The notes under the pieces: model-generated | Database searches by the model: none | Seen by the model: only the letters and a program-made list of their open reading frames with translations | What the model was told of the DNA's origin: nothing | Source: Grimontia hollisae CIP 101886 | Lineage (GTDB): Bacteria > Pseudomonadota > Gammaproteobacteria > Enterobacterales > Vibrionaceae | Assembly: GCF_000176515.1 (NCBI RefSeq) | Contig: NZ_ADAQ01000006.1 | Coordinates: forward strand, 39,655 to 103,654 | DNA length: 64,000 nucleotides | Direction: 5' to 3' | Made by a program: the position numbers and the translations under genes | In this document: piece by piece, positions 1 through 8,759 of the stretch | How the letters are laid out: the number at the start of each line of letters is the position of its first letter | Position numbering within the stretch: the stretch's first letter is position 1

Positions 1-1194
1 GGTGTCAAAGTTGATATCGAACGCTTGCTCAATGGCGCGCTTGTTGAGCGTGAAATTACAGATAAGTGACTTAATCACTTCACGGCGAAGCAGATCATCA
101 CCGTCCAGCATCACCCCTTTCCAAAGCGCATGACGTTGCTCGTCGACCTGGTGATAGTACTTTTTCAGCGCTTTCTGGTTCTGGGCGTAGCAGTCACCAA
201 TCATAGAAATTGCCGACACACCGAGGCCCAACAAATCGCAATCGCCCTGAGTGGTGTACCCCTGGAAGTTGCGGTGCAGAACACCTTCACGTTGCGCGAC
301 AGCCAGTTCATCATCTGGCAGGGCGAAGTGATCCATACCAATAAACTGGTAGCCTGCATCTGTCAGGGTATTGATGGTCTGCTCCAGCATCGCCAGCTTT
401 TCCTGTGGCGATGGCAGATTTGCCTCTTTGATCTTGCGCTGCGCAGCAAAAAGCTGAGGCAGGTGAGCATAGTTAAATACGGACAAACGGCCCGGCTGCA
501 TAGTCAGCACCTGCTCCAGCGTTTTGGCAAAGGTCTCACTGTTTTGGTGCGGGAGGCCATAAATCAAATCCAGGTTGGTAGAGCGGAAACCAAGCGCTTT
601 GGCACGCATCACCATCGCCTTAATGAATGCCTCGTCCTGTTCGCGGTTTACTGCTTTTTGTACTGTCTTGTCAAAATCCTGTACACCGATACTCAGGCGG
701 TTGAAACCCTCACTGCGCAGGTGGTCCAGCATATCGAGTTCCATTTCACGCGGGTCGACTTCGATACTGATTTCGGCATCAGCATTCAGGCGGAATTCTT
801 CACGTAGCAGGGACATCAGGCGGGAGATTTGCGCTTTGCTCAGGAAAGTGGGTGTCCCGCCGCCCCAATGCAGCTGGGTGACATTTCTGTCACGCAGCAG
901 GTAGGCACGCTGGCGGATCTCCAACTCCAACGCATCAAGGTATTGATCGGCCTTGTGTGCATGCCGGGTGATCACCTTATTGCAACCACAATAGTAGCAA
1001 AGGGTGTGGCAAAACGGGATGTGTACATACAGTGACAGGTTGCGGTCTGGATACTGGGCACATGCCATGTCAAACTCAGCCGCGGTAAAGACCTCATGGA
1101 ATTCCAGTGCGGTGGGGTAAGAGGTATAGCGTGGCCCTGAATAGTTATACTTCTCAATCAGAGCCTGATCCCAGATAATTTGCTGCTTAGACAT
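1..1194 (-). CDS. hemN: Oxygen-independent coproporphyrinogen III oxidase, C-terminus cut by window edge
   Basis: Radical-SAM enzyme that oxidatively decarboxylates coproporphyrinogen III to protoporphyrinogen IX without oxygen (haem pathway, cytoplasm). Translating the minus strand from the ATG at 1194 gives a protein beginning MSKQQIIWDQALIEKYN. It has the radical-SAM cluster motif CHTLCYYCGC near residue 60, then the glycine-rich stretch HWGGGTPTF and the HemN-typical IEVDPRE and GVQDFD. The frame is open to base 1, so 398 codons of the usual roughly 457 are present. It is the last gene of a leftward group after the DUF2489 gene, with a 133-base gap holding a small inverted repeat. Identity is secure; the missing C-terminus lies outside the window. 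Confidence 0.95.
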   Translation of the reverse strand, partial: MSKQQIIWDQALIEKYNYSGPRYTSYPTALEFHEVFTAAEFDMACAQYPDRNLSLYVHIPFCHTLCYYCGCNKVITRHAHKADQYLDALELEIRQRAYLLRDRNVTQLHWGGGTPTFLSKAQISRLMSLLREEFRLNADAEISIEVDPREMELDMLDHLRSEGFNRLSIGVQDFDKTVQKAVNREQDEAFIKAMVMRAKALGFRSTNLDLIYGLPHQNSETFAKTLEQVLTMQPGRLSVFNYAHLPQLFAAQRKIKEANLPSPQEKLAMLEQTINTLTDAGYQFIGMDHFALPDDELAVAQREGVLHRNFQGYTTQGDCDLLGLGVSAISMIGDCYAQNQKALKKYYHQVDEQRHALWKGVMLDGDDLLRREVIKSLICNFTLNKRAIEQAFDINFDT

Positions 1195-1271
1195 GTGTGT
1201 TCCCGCCAAAATAAACAACCGGACGATGATAGCAATGTAATACTGCCACACTCTCCGGCTGCTAAGAATGA

Positions 1272-1294
1272 TTCCCGCACAATAAGCGGGAAAA
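1272..1294 (-). terminator. Small inverted repeat between DUF2489 gene and hemN, weak terminator candidate
   Basis: TTCCCGC and GCGGGAA flank a 7-base loop, giving a perfect 7-bp stem just downstream of the DUF2489 stop. On the minus strand the following bases are only modestly T-rich (AATCATTCTT), so this may be an attenuator or nothing. Confidence 0.3.
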
Positions 1295-1327
1295 GTGTTG
1301 GTCTGATCTTACCCTAAACCTGAATGC

Positions 1328-1825
1328 TCAGCTCGACAGGGTATGTACCGGTGTCATTTTGGCACCGGTAAACGCGAGGATTTCCTCAAGCTCAGTATGA
1401 ATAGCCTGCTGTAAACGGGCTTCTGCCTTCAGGCGCTCCATGTCATGGCGCATGCGCTCGCGCTTCTCGATTTTCTTACGATCGTCGCCGCGCGGCATGT
1501 CTTTTACCACATTATAGAGCTCATACAGCGCCGGGAAGCGCTCTGGAAATTCCACTCGCTTTTCTCCCTGCAGGTGATCCATAATCATATAGAGGCGAAT
1601 AGCGGCCTCTGACAGGTCACACTGCGCTTGCAGGGTTGCCATGGCAATGACATCAACACTTTCAATGATCTTCTCGTTGCGTTGTTTAATCGCCGTCTCC
1701 ATCGCCTTTTCCTGCATATTGGTTTGCTGACGAAGCTTCGACAACAACCAGCCAGCGTACACTGCAAGTCCAAGAATAATCGCAACACCGAGTGCTACAA
1801 CACCGGTAGGAAGAGTCTCCAACAC
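1328..1825 (-). CDS. DUF2489 family single-pass membrane protein
   Basis: 165-residue protein with one N-terminal hydrophobic segment (about residues 8-28) followed by a charged, helix-rich cytoplasmic-type region with Arg/Lys/Glu runs. It resembles the DUF2489 proteins found next to yihI and hemN in vibrios. Function is unknown. It starts directly after the yihI stop (yihI ends at 1826), so the two are probably translated from one mRNA. Family assignment is by recognition and gene position; I see no catalytic motif. Confidence 0.75.
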   Translation of the reverse strand: MLETLPTGVVALGVAIILGLAVYAGWLLSKLRQQTNMQEKAMETAIKQRNEKIIESVDVIAMATLQAQCDLSEAAIRLYMIMDHLQGEKRVEFPERFPALYELYNVVKDMPRGDDRKKIEKRERMRHDMERLKAEARLQQAIHTELEEILAFTGAKMTPVHTLSS

Positions 1826-2368
1826 TTACTCCTGTTCAAATTTGAGGTTTTCAAACTCCGCCAGCAGATCGTCATCGCCACGGCGCTTGTTTTTCTTCGG
1901 GGCTTCTTCTTCCGGCTCGTCCTCGTCAAGCAGGCCAAGCTGTTTCATCAGCACCTCAATGCGGTCCAGCTTCTCATCAACATACTGTTGTAGACCGGCA
2001 CCAAGGCTTTCCCCATTCTCAATACGGTCCAGAAGCACATTCAGTTGTGCATCATTTTCCAACATCTCCAACTCTTGCTCTGCACTCAGGCGACGGGCCT
2101 TTTTGCCTTCCGCTGATTTCGGGTGTGGCTTGGCCTCTACCACCAGCGGAACCGGCTTTTTACTGCCAAGACGAGGATCGCGCTGGGCCTGCGCCTGGCG
2201 CTGTTGTGCGGTTTTACCCTCAGAATGGCGTGAACCGGCTTTCAGCCCTTTGTGTTTGTTCTTGCGCTTGCGGGCCAGCGCGGCAATGTCTTCTTTGCTC
2301 AGCGCTTTTTCTTTGTATTGTGCTGGACCTTCAGAGCCAACTTTGCGGGCTTTTTTCTTGCGGGTCAT
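1826..2368 (-). CDS. yihI: YihI, activator of the ribosome-assembly GTPase Der
   Basis: 180-residue, highly charged protein. The basic N-terminus (MTRKKKARKVGSEGP) and Lys/Arg-rich first half (ARKRKNKHKGLKAGSR) are followed by an acidic C-terminal half (LDEDEPEEEAPKK) with the conserved LDRIE-type helices near residues 110-140. In E. coli YihI is a GTPase-activating protein for Der (EngA) and links to 50S subunit maturation. Its start overlaps the stop of the upstream methyltransferase by 4 bases (ATGA), which indicates translational coupling. As in E. coli it lies beside hemN and the csrC RNA gene. Confidence 0.9.
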   Translation of the reverse strand: MTRKKKARKVGSEGPAQYKEKALSKEDIAALARKRKNKHKGLKAGSRHSEGKTAQQRQAQAQRDPRLGSKKPVPLVVEAKPHPKSAEGKKARRLSAEQELEMLENDAQLNVLLDRIENGESLGAGLQQYVDEKLDRIEVLMKQLGLLDEDEPEEEAPKKNKRRGDDDLLAEFENLKFEQE

Positions 2369-3012
2369 TCGTTTTTCTTCCTCAGTAAAATTACGTCGTT
2401 ACCAACAAAGTCCACGTCAAGACCATCACGTTCGGCCAAAAAGCAGAACGTTTCGCGACTGAAAAAACTCACGTGGGTTGGGTCATTTTTGTAATGCCAA
2501 CGCGTAAATGCATCGGCATCGATAACAAGCTTGGTCATGATGGCTAACCAGCCTCTCGGCCTGACCAGGCCCAGTAGTTGTCTCCATTCCCTGTGAGGCA
2601 AGTAAAAGTGTTCAATCGCTTCGGTGCAGGTAACAAAGTCATAGGTCCTTTCCAGCACTCCGTCGTCCGGAAAGAAATACGGATCGTAGATCGCCATTTC
2701 ATGACCGGCATCCCGCAGCATGGCTGCCAGTGCGGGGCCGGGGCCACATCCAAAGTCTAACCCCTGCAAAGAGGCGTCACCGAGTTTTTCACCAAGCGGC
2801 GTCGCGATACGGCTCAGGAAGTGTCGGTAACCTGGGTCGTCCACCACATTGTCATGCTGATTATAAATCGCCTTCTCTTCTTCGGCAGATAACAGGCTTG
2901 CAGGGTCAGCAAAGACCAGTGAGCAACGCTGGCAACGGAAGTAACGGCGGCGTTTATCCTGCTCGAAATCAGCGATATCTGCTGATCCACAAAGAGGGCA
3001 CTCAAGGGACAT
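2365..3012 (-). CDS. Class I SAM-dependent methyltransferase with N-terminal zinc ribbon
   Basis: 215 residues. Cys5/Cys8 and Cys27/Cys30 form a CPLC...CQRC zinc-ribbon. The Rossmann methyltransferase motif I is GLDFGCGPGPA (about residues 84-94), followed by the post-motif Asp in AIYDPYF and the motif IV-like FVTCTEAIEHF, typical of the Methyltransf_11/23 type. The substrate cannot be told from sequence; zinc-ribbon members of this class act on small molecules or RNA, so RNA methylation is one option. It is the first gene of a unit with yihI and DUF2489 and lies just downstream of the CsrC-like RNA terminator. Confidence 0.8.
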   Translation of the reverse strand: MSLECPLCGSADIADFEQDKRRRYFRCQRCSLVFADPASLLSAEEEKAIYNQHDNVVDDPGYRHFLSRIATPLGEKLGDASLQGLDFGCGPGPALAAMLRDAGHEMAIYDPYFFPDDGVLERTYDFVTCTEAIEHFYLPHREWRQLLGLVRPRGWLAIMTKLVIDADAFTRWHYKNDPTHVSFFSRETFCFLAERDGLDVDFVGNDVILLRKKNE

Positions 3013-3064
3013 GGGGAGTTCTACACCAAATTGAATGGCGGAAATGTAGCAGAAAGTTGAATAA

Positions 3065-3092
3065 GAAAAAAGCGACAGGCAAAACCTGTCGC
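3065..3092 (-). terminator. Intrinsic terminator of the CsrC-like RNA
   Basis: Stem GCGACAGG / CCTGTCGC (3072-3092) followed on the minus strand by an uninterrupted T run (3065-3071). Confidence 0.9.
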
Positions 3093-3426
3093 TCTATAGC
3101 GTTCTAATGAACGGATTTACCGTTTTCATCCCTAACAGTAACACCACTTCCCGGTGAACAAAGGTCCGTTTGTGCCTGGGCGTCCTGCCGTTTTTATTTG
3201 AGCGTTTAACTCGTAACGTCCTGTCGTCATCACCATCCTGGTGTGTGTCCTGACTTCCTTCCTGAAGATGGTCCATACTCGTGTGAATCCTTCACACAAT
3301 ACGTCTTCCTGACGATATAACTTCCTGGTTACCAAGGCTTATTCCAGCCAAACTCCGTTTGAATCCTGCCGCAGCCCTGCGTCATCGTCCTGATGGTCCT
3401 TTTCCCTGTCATTCTCCTGCTGACAG
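3065..3426 (-). ncRNA. csrC: CsrB/CsrC family regulatory RNA (CsrA-sequestering)
   Basis: About 360 nt on the minus strand with 20 GGA triplets, roughly 13 as AGGA. Several sit in hairpin loops, as CsrA sites do: CACC-AGGAT-GGTG, GTGTGA-AGGAT-TCACAC, CGTC-AGGAA-GACG. It ends in a strong intrinsic terminator (GCGACAGG stem, T run). CsrB/CsrC RNAs bind many CsrA dimers and relieve CsrA repression of mRNAs. In E. coli csrC lies in this same interval beside yihI and engB, which supports the name. The 5' end is placed from a TATACT -10 element at 3433-3438. Short reading frames inside it are incidental. Which of the several vibrio Csr RNAs it matches cannot be fixed without comparison. Confidence 0.88.
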
Positions 3427-3432
3427 AATTAA

Positions 3433-3589
3433 GTATACGCTTTCACCGGGTTCAAAACAGGCTGCTATTCACAATTTAAACAGATCATCGCCACACAAAA
3501 CATTTATCTTATTGAAAAATAAGAGTAAAAACAAAAATCCAGCAAATTTTTCATCCACTGTCTGTGAGCGCAATGGTCGAACGCTTACA
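3433..3589 (-). promoter_or_regulatory. Promoter and possible VarA/UvrY half-site of the CsrC-like RNA
   Basis: A -10 element TATACT lies at 3438-3433 on the minus strand, with no good -35 (TGTTTT at best). About 155 bases upstream of the predicted start is TGTAAGCGT (3589-3581), which matches the left half of the GacA/UvrY/VarA box TGTAAG-N6-CTTACA; the right half is poor. Known csrB/csrC promoters are activated from a distal site of this kind. The box is an inference. Confidence 0.5.
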
Positions 3590-3621
3590 AAAGGGATAGG
3601 AGAAATAGCGAACCCGAAACG

Positions 3622-3645
3622 AAAAAAGGCAGCCAACGCTACCTT
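3622..3645 (-). terminator. Terminator of the cytochrome c4 gene
   Basis: Stem AAGGTAGC / GCTGCCTT with one G-U pair and loop GTTG, followed on the minus strand by six Ts. It separates the cytochrome gene from the CsrC promoter. Confidence 0.8.
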
Positions 3646-3688
3646 TTTATACACTTGCGGGATGCATTTTCTATTGCACAACCTGCTG

Positions 3689-4306
3689 TTAGTGTAGGCC
3701 ACCCACATATTTAGAAATCGCATCGATTTCTTTATCAGACAGTTTGGCTGCCACAATACGCATCATGCCATTGAGATCATTGTTACGCTGACCATCACGA
3801 AATGCCGTCAACTGTGTCTTCACGTAATCAGCATGTTGACCAGAAATTTTAGGGAAACCTGACAGCGAAGTGCCGTTTCCACGCGGGCCATGACATGCTA
3901 CACAGGCTGCAATGCCTCTCTCTTGGTTTCCAGCTAGGTAAAGCTCTTCGCCTATTTCGATAGCAGATTCTGGTGTAGAACCTGGTTTTGCTGTCTGAGA
4001 TGCGTAAAACGCTGCCAAATCAGCCATGTCCTGCTCCGAAAGTGCAGCCACCATACCTGCCATTATCGCGTTGTTCCGTCCCTGTTCACCACCAGTGGTC
4101 ATACCCAGCTTGAACTCTTTAAGCTGTTTTAGAAGGTATTTTTCATGTTGGCCTGCCAGGGTTGGGTTGGCGGGAATGACGCTGTTACCGTCTGCACCGT
4201 GACATGCGGCACAAGTAGCTGATTTGGCTTTACCTGCTTCTGCATTGCCTTGAGCAAAGGCAGTAAAGCTCGCGAATAAAGTGAGTAGTAGCGCTAATCT
4301 CTTCAT
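3689..4306 (-). CDS. Periplasmic dihaem cytochrome c4
   Basis: 205 residues from the ATG at 4306; a longer reading frame to 4378 exists but lacks a signal sequence at its start. Signal peptide about 1-18 (MKRLALLLTLFASFTAFA). Two class I cytochrome domains carry CAACH (about 32-36) and CVACH haem-binding sites, each with a later Met-containing segment able to supply the distal ligand. Cytochromes c4 shuttle electrons in the periplasm, commonly to cbb3-type oxidases. The gene is divergent from engB, as in many gammaproteobacteria, and has its own terminator. Confidence 0.9.
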   Translation of the reverse strand: MKRLALLLTLFASFTAFAQGNAEAGKAKSATCAACHGADGNSVIPANPTLAGQHEKYLLKQLKEFKLGMTTGGEQGRNNAIMAGMVAALSEQDMADLAAFYASQTAKPGSTPESAIEIGEELYLAGNQERGIAACVACHGPRGNGTSLSGFPKISGQHADYVKTQLTAFRDGQRNNDLNGMMRIVAAKLSDKEIDAISKYVGGLH

Positions 4307-4455
4307 GACATTCCATTTATAATTATCAAGCTTCCAATACCACGATGCCCACGCCATCATGATACAATCGTCGAGCAAAAACCGAGCACGGTCATTTTAC
4401 ACAATTTCACATAAAAGTAATCAGTCGACTACATAAAGTCGAGACGGAGTTAACA

Positions 4456-5109
4456 GTGAATCCTTCACTCAACTATCGAAAGACCCACTTTATTACCAGT
4501 GCCCCAGATATCCGGCATTTACCACCAGATACCGGAATCGAAGTCGCATTTGCAGGTCGCTCCAATGCAGGTAAATCTAGTTCAATTAACCGGCTTTGTG
4601 ATCAAAAAAACCTGGTTAAAACCAGTAAAACGCCGGGGCGCACACAATTGATCAACTTGTTTAAAGTGGACGAAGGTTGTCACATCGTTGACCTGCCAGG
4701 TTACGGTTATGCGCAAGTGCCTCTGGAAATGAAGAAAAAATGGCAAAAATCACTCGGTGAGTATTTACAAAAACGTGATCAACTCAAAGGTCTGGTGGTA
4801 CTGATGGATATCCGCCATCCACTCAAAGAGCTGGATCAGGATTTAATTTTCTGGGCGGTGGATTGCAACCTGCCAGTGCTGGCACTGCTGACCAAATGCG
4901 ACAAGCTGAAAAGCGGGGCACGGAAAGCGGAGCTGTTGAAGGTGCGTGAAGCAGCAAAAGATTTCGGCGGCGATGTAGAGGTTGAGCTGTTCTCTTCACT
5001 CAAAGGCATCGGCGTCGACAAACTCCGTCAGAAGCTGGATTCCTGGTATCATCCAGCGCTGCCTGTTATCGAAGATACCCAAGACAACAGCGTACAAGAC
5101 AATCAATAA
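4456..5109 (+). CDS. engB: Ribosome biogenesis GTPase EngB (YihA/YsxC)
   Basis: 217-residue P-loop GTPase needed for 50S subunit assembly. G1 is GRSNAGKSS (34-42), G2 region TPGRTQ, G3 DLPGYGYA, G4 TKCD and G5 SSLKGIG: the full TRAFAC set in order. The start is GTG at 4456 with a GACGGAG ribosome binding site 8 bases upstream. It faces cytochrome c4 divergently and converges on the small RNA genes downstream. Confidence 0.95.
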   Translation: MNPSLNYRKTHFITSAPDIRHLPPDTGIEVAFAGRSNAGKSSSINRLCDQKNLVKTSKTPGRTQLINLFKVDEGCHIVDLPGYGYAQVPLEMKKKWQKSLGEYLQKRDQLKGLVVLMDIRHPLKELDQDLIFWAVDCNLPVLALLTKCDKLKSGARKAELLKVREAAKDFGGDVEVELFSSLKGIGVDKLRQKLDSWYHPALPVIEDTQDNSVQDNQ

Positions 5110-5113
5110 CCTT

Positions 5114-5231
5114 GTAAAAATAAAGACCCCACCATGTAGGTGGGGTAACGGGAGAGAAATAGGAGGTTTTTTAATCGTTATAGAGTTAGTGTCAGCGAAT
5201 TTCTCCCACCCTGCAAGTTCCCACACTGAAA
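5114..5231 (-). ncRNA. Candidate small RNA upstream-antisense to the engB 3' flank (unnamed)
   Basis: A minus-strand TATAAT at 5243-5238 is followed by about 118 nt ending in hairpin ACCCCACC/GGTGGGGT (5126-5146) and a U-rich tail (CTTTATTTTTAC). The predicted RNA folds further: GGGAGAAAT can pair with ATTTCT-CT-CCC around a loop. That 3' arm is preceded by an exposed AAAACCTCCTA, an anti-Shine-Dalgarno-like stretch that could pair with mRNA ribosome binding sites. No open frame fits. Alternatives: the hairpin may merely block read-through into engB. The -35 is weak (CTGACG at 15-bp spacing). Confidence 0.5.
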
Positions 5232-5409
5232 ACCATCATTATATTTGCCTGAAGTAACCGTCAGCCAGAGTTATTACTCGTTCAAAATATTGATTTTCTT
5301 TATGTTTAAAAAACATTCATGAGACTTATTTTTCATAAAGAAAAATGAAATATGCGATATGTTTTTAAGCACCACTATTTTTGGAATTGAATTACAGAAT
5401 GAGTGAGAT

Positions 5410-5511
5410 AAAAAAGACCGGAATGAGATCTCAATCCGGTCAGAAAGAATGTGGGGGGAGCCTGTCGTAAGGTGCAATACAGCCCCCTAGCACATCAAGA
5501 ACAAGAAGCAG
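5410..5511 (-). ncRNA. Candidate small RNA between engB and Spot 42 (unnamed)
   Basis: A perfect TATAAT lies at 5522-5517. About 102 nt follow, with a C/U-rich 5' end (CUGCUUCUUGUUCUUGAUG), a GGGGG...CCCCC hairpin enclosing CTGT/ACAG, a pyrimidine linker (ACAUUCUUUC), and a very strong terminator: GACCGGA/TCCGGTC with inner TGAGATCTCA (5416-5441) plus six Ts. It is well separated from spf. A second sRNA next to spf has been reported in Aliivibrio salmonicida (VSsrna24), so a counterpart is possible; I cannot confirm sequence similarity. No coding frame with a start and ribosome binding site fits. Confidence 0.7.
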
Positions 5512-5663
5512 TGGTCATTATAATATCAATCTCACCAAATTAAAGTAATTACTCTAAAATGATGTAATGAAAATAGTCCTCATAGACAATACAAACTCAA
5601 TATACTGTATTGACTGGATTTAATTGAAATACTCAAGACGTAAGCGAGTGTAGAAAAATCCCA

Positions 5664-5773
5664 ATAAAAAATGCCCCGGCCAACAATTGTCAACCGGGGC
5701 TGCTGAATCAGCTAAATCCAATAACGTGAAACAAAAGGTCTGAAAGATAGAACATCTTACCTCTGTACCCTAC
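5664..5773 (-). ncRNA. spf: Spot 42 regulatory RNA
   Basis: The minus strand from 5773 reads GTAGGGTACAGAGGTAAGAT and continues nearly identical to E. coli Spot 42 for its first 40-odd bases. It then has the GGATTTAGCTGA segment and ends with the GCCCCGG/CCGGGGC terminator and T6 (about 110 nt against 109 in E. coli). Spot 42 is an Hfq-dependent RNA that represses secondary carbon and redox genes and is itself repressed by cAMP-CRP. Position beside polA and engB matches E. coli and vibrios. Confidence 0.97.
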
Positions 5774-5884
5774 GACTGTAACTGTATATCAAATGATCGA
5801 TGAAGAAAACCCCTTACGTAGTTTTTTTTCATGAATTTATAAAAATGAACATTCTATATACGCATACAGTTTCACTTTAGGGAT

Positions 5885-5914
5885 AAAAAAGCCTGTGAAT
5901 ACAGGCTTTTTTTT
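5885..5914 (-). terminator. Bidirectional terminator below polA
   Basis: Perfect stem GCCTGT/ACAGGC (5891-5906) with A6 on one side and T8 on the other, so it works in both directions. It ends polA transcripts before the spf promoter. Confidence 0.9.
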
Positions 5915-5963
5915 CTCTGAAATATAAGTATCCCTGTGGGGAAATCCCTTTAACCAGCCAGAT

Positions 5964-8759
5964 TTAATGGGCCTGGTCCCAGTTTGCCCCACTTCCGGAG
6001 TCTGCAACCAATGGCACGTCAAGTAATGCCGCTGACTCCATCAGCTTACACACCTGTTGCTCTACCTCTGCCAAATGTTCGGTATCCACTTCCAACACCA
6101 GTTCATCATGTACCTGCATGATCAACGCAACACGGCCTTCTGGCTGTTGCTGTATCCACGCATCCACCAAAATCATGGCGCGCTTGATGATATCTGCAGC
6201 CGTCCCTTGCATCGGCGCATTAATGGCCGCACGCTCGGCACCTTTACGGCGCATCGCGTTACTGGATTTGATTTCCGGCAGGTGCAGGCGACGGCCAAAG
6301 ATAGTTTCAACGTATCCCTGTTCAGCAGCCTGGAGACGGGTGTTCTCCATATACTGGCGTACACCCGGGTAGCGCTCGAAGTAGCGATCCATATATTGTT
6401 GCGCTTCACCACGCGGAATGCCCAGTTGTTTTGCCAAGCCAAACGCACTCATGCCGTAAATCAGGCCAAAGTTGATGGCTTTGGCTCGGCGGCGCATTTC
6501 CGGGGTGACATCACTGATATCAATGCCCATTACTTCTGCCGCTGTCGCCGCGTGGATATCCTTGCCGTGGCGGAAAGCGTCAATCAGGGCTTCATCGCCG
6601 GACAGGTGCGCCATGATACGCAGTTCAATTTGCGAATAGTCGACAGCCAGAATGGTTTTCCCCGCAGGCGCAATAAAGGCCTGACGGATGCGGCGCCCTT
6701 CCTCATTACGGATGGGGATATTCTGCAAGTTGGGATCCGTTGATGATAGACGACCGGTTGCTGTCACCGCCTGATGATAGGAGGTGTGTACACGGCCGGT
6801 AGCCGGTTTGACCATCTTTGGTAGTTTATCGGTGTACGTGGATTTCAGCTTCGCCAGGCCACGGTATTCCAAAATGCGTTTTGGCAGTGGATAATCAAGT
6901 GCCAATTCCTGAAGCACTTCTTCATTGGTGGATGGTGTCCCGGATGGCGTCTTTTTGACAACAGGTAGGCCCATCTTTTCAAACAAAATCGCCTGAAGCT
7001 GTTTCGGTGAGCTTAGGTTGAACTCCTCCCCGGCCAACTCAAACACTTCTTTTTCAAGCGTATCCAAACGCACCGCGATTTCCTGGGATTGCTTAGCCAG
7101 CATTTCAGCGCTGATCAACACACCATGACGTTCCATGCGTGAAAGCACTGGCACCAGCGGCATTTCATATTGCTCGAAAATGACTTTCAGTTTCTCGTCA
7201 TTGTTGAGTTGTGCCATCAAGGCATTGTGCAAACGCAGCGTCACATCCGCATCTTCTGCCGCGTAAGGGGCAGCCTGATCCAGCTCAATCTGGTTGAAAG
7301 TCAGCTGCTTTTTGCCCTTGCCGGCAATCTCTTCAAAGCTGATGCACTGGTGTTGCAGGTAGCGAAGCGCCAGGCTGTCCATATCATGCTTCCCGGCTAC
7401 ACTGTTGAACACATAGGATTCCAGCATGGTGTCATAAGCAATACCGCGCATCGCGATGTCATAACGGGCCAATACACTTGCATCATATTTCAGATTCTGA
7501 CCGACTTTCAGCGCACCGGCATCTTCCAGCCACAGTTTCATTTCTGCCAGTACCCAATCACGGTCGAGTTGTTTTGGTGCATCCAGGTAGTCGTGGGCCA
7601 GAGGCAGGTAAGCCGCCTCACCTTCTGCAACCGCAAAAGAGATACCGACCAGGTTGGCTTCCATATAATCCAGGCTGTCAGTTTCAGTATCAAACGCTAC
7701 CACATCCGCGTTTTTCAGCTTTTCCATCCAGCGCTGGAACGCCTCTTCAGTCAGAATAGTGTCGTACTGGCTGCGGTCGATTATCGCCGCCTTAAACACC
7801 ACCTCCGCATTTTCGGCGGATTTTGTTGCTGTTGTACCAGAAGCCGCTTTTTCTGACAGGGCTGTCACACCGGCACCGCCATTTTGCGCTTCGGCCAGCC
7901 AGCGTTTGAAATTCAGCTCGGTGAACAGCGCCACCAATTTTTCATTGTCCGGTTCACGGTTGGTCAGCTCTTCCGGTTTGAATGGCAGCTCGCAATCCAG
8001 CTTGATGGTGGCCAGCTGGTAAGAGAGATAGGCGTTTTCTTTATTCTCTTCGAGCTTCTTGGCCATGGTTTTTGAACCACGGAAACCAAGATCAGCAATC
8101 TTGTCGAGATTGGCGTAGATGTCATCAAGGCCACCGATGCCAGCAATCAGGGCAGTGGCCGTTTTCTCTCCTACACCCGGTACGCCCGGGATGTTATCCA
8201 CTTTGTCGCCCATCAGCGCCAGATAATCGATGATGTGCTCAGGCCCAAAACCGTATTTGTCGTGCACACCCTGTGGGGTCATGATGACATTGGTCATGGT
8301 GTTGATCAGGGTGATGTTGTCATCTACCAGCTGCGCCATGTCCTTGTCACCAGTGCTGATAAGGATAGGCATACCGGCTTTCGACCCCTGCACAGCAAGG
8401 GTACCAATCACATCGTCGGCCTCAACCCCTTCGATCACCAGCATGGGGAAACCCATGGCTTCAATGATCTCGTGCAGCGGTGCAATCTGGCTGCGCAAGT
8501 CATCCGGCATGGGTGGGCGGTGCGCTTTGTATTCCGCATACATGTCATCGCGGAATGTTTTACCTTTGGCATCAAAAATGACCGCCACGTGCGATTGCGG
8601 GTATTGCTTCACCAAGCTGCGCAGCATGTTGACCACGCCGTAAACCGCCCCGGTAGGTTCGCCCTTGGCATTGGTCAAGTTGGGAGAAGCGTGGTACGCG
8701 CGGTAAAGATACGAAGAGCCGTCGACCAGGATCAACGGGTTATCAGGAGTCGTCGCCAT
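5964..8759 (-). CDS. polA: DNA polymerase I
   Basis: 931 residues from the ATG at 8759 ([19 protein letters not shown]), the usual PolA N-terminus; the frame runs open to 8867 but the extra residues are not PolA-like. Domains: 5'-3' exonuclease about 1-290; 3'-5' exonuclease about 330-520 with an intact DTE metal motif ([12 protein letters not shown]), so proofreading should be active; polymerase about 530-931 with [17 protein letters not shown] (motif A), [16 protein letters not shown] (motif B/finger helix) and VHDELVLEV (motif C). Acts in Okazaki fragment processing and repair. A bidirectional terminator follows. Confidence 0.98.
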   Translation of the reverse strand: MATTPDNPLILVDGSSYLYRAYHASPNLTNAKGEPTGAVYGVVNMLRSLVKQYPQSHVAVIFDAKGKTFRDDMYAEYKAHRPPMPDDLRSQIAPLHEIIEAMGFPMLVIEGVEADDVIGTLAVQGSKAGMPILISTGDKDMAQLVDDNITLINTMTNVIMTPQGVHDKYGFGPEHIIDYLALMGDKVDNIPGVPGVGEKTATALIAGIGGLDDIYANLDKIADLGFRGSKTMAKKLEENKENAYLSYQLATIKLDCELPFKPEELTNREPDNEKLVALFTELNFKRWLAEAQNGGAGVTALSEKAASGTTATKSAENAEVVFKAAIIDRSQYDTILTEEAFQRWMEKLKNADVVAFDTETDSLDYMEANLVGISFAVAEGEAAYLPLAHDYLDAPKQLDRDWVLAEMKLWLEDAGALKVGQNLKYDASVLARYDIAMRGIAYDTMLESYVFNSVAGKHDMDSLALRYLQHQCISFEEIAGKGKKQLTFNQIELDQAAPYAAEDADVTLRLHNALMAQLNNDEKLKVIFEQYEMPLVPVLSRMERHGVLISAEMLAKQSQEIAVRLDTLEKEVFELAGEEFNLSSPKQLQAILFEKMGLPVVKKTPSGTPSTNEEVLQELALDYPLPKRILEYRGLAKLKSTYTDKLPKMVKPATGRVHTSYHQAVTATGRLSSTDPNLQNIPIRNEEGRRIRQAFIAPAGKTILAVDYSQIELRIMAHLSGDEALIDAFRHGKDIHAATAAEVMGIDISDVTPEMRRRAKAINFGLIYGMSAFGLAKQLGIPRGEAQQYMDRYFERYPGVRQYMENTRLQAAEQGYVETIFGRRLHLPEIKSSNAMRRKGAERAAINAPMQGTAADIIKRAMILVDAWIQQQPEGRVALIMQVHDELVLEVDTEHLAEVEQQVCKLMESAALLDVPLVADSGSGANWDQAH

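Noticed and set aside
3094..3335. Short overlapping frames inside the CsrC-like RNA
   Set aside because: The GGA-rich hairpins and terminator explain the sequence; frames have no ribosome binding site of their own beyond CsrA-type motifs.
5837..6022. 61-codon frame overlapping the polA end and terminator
   Set aside because: Runs through a bidirectional terminator and out of frame with polA; no support.
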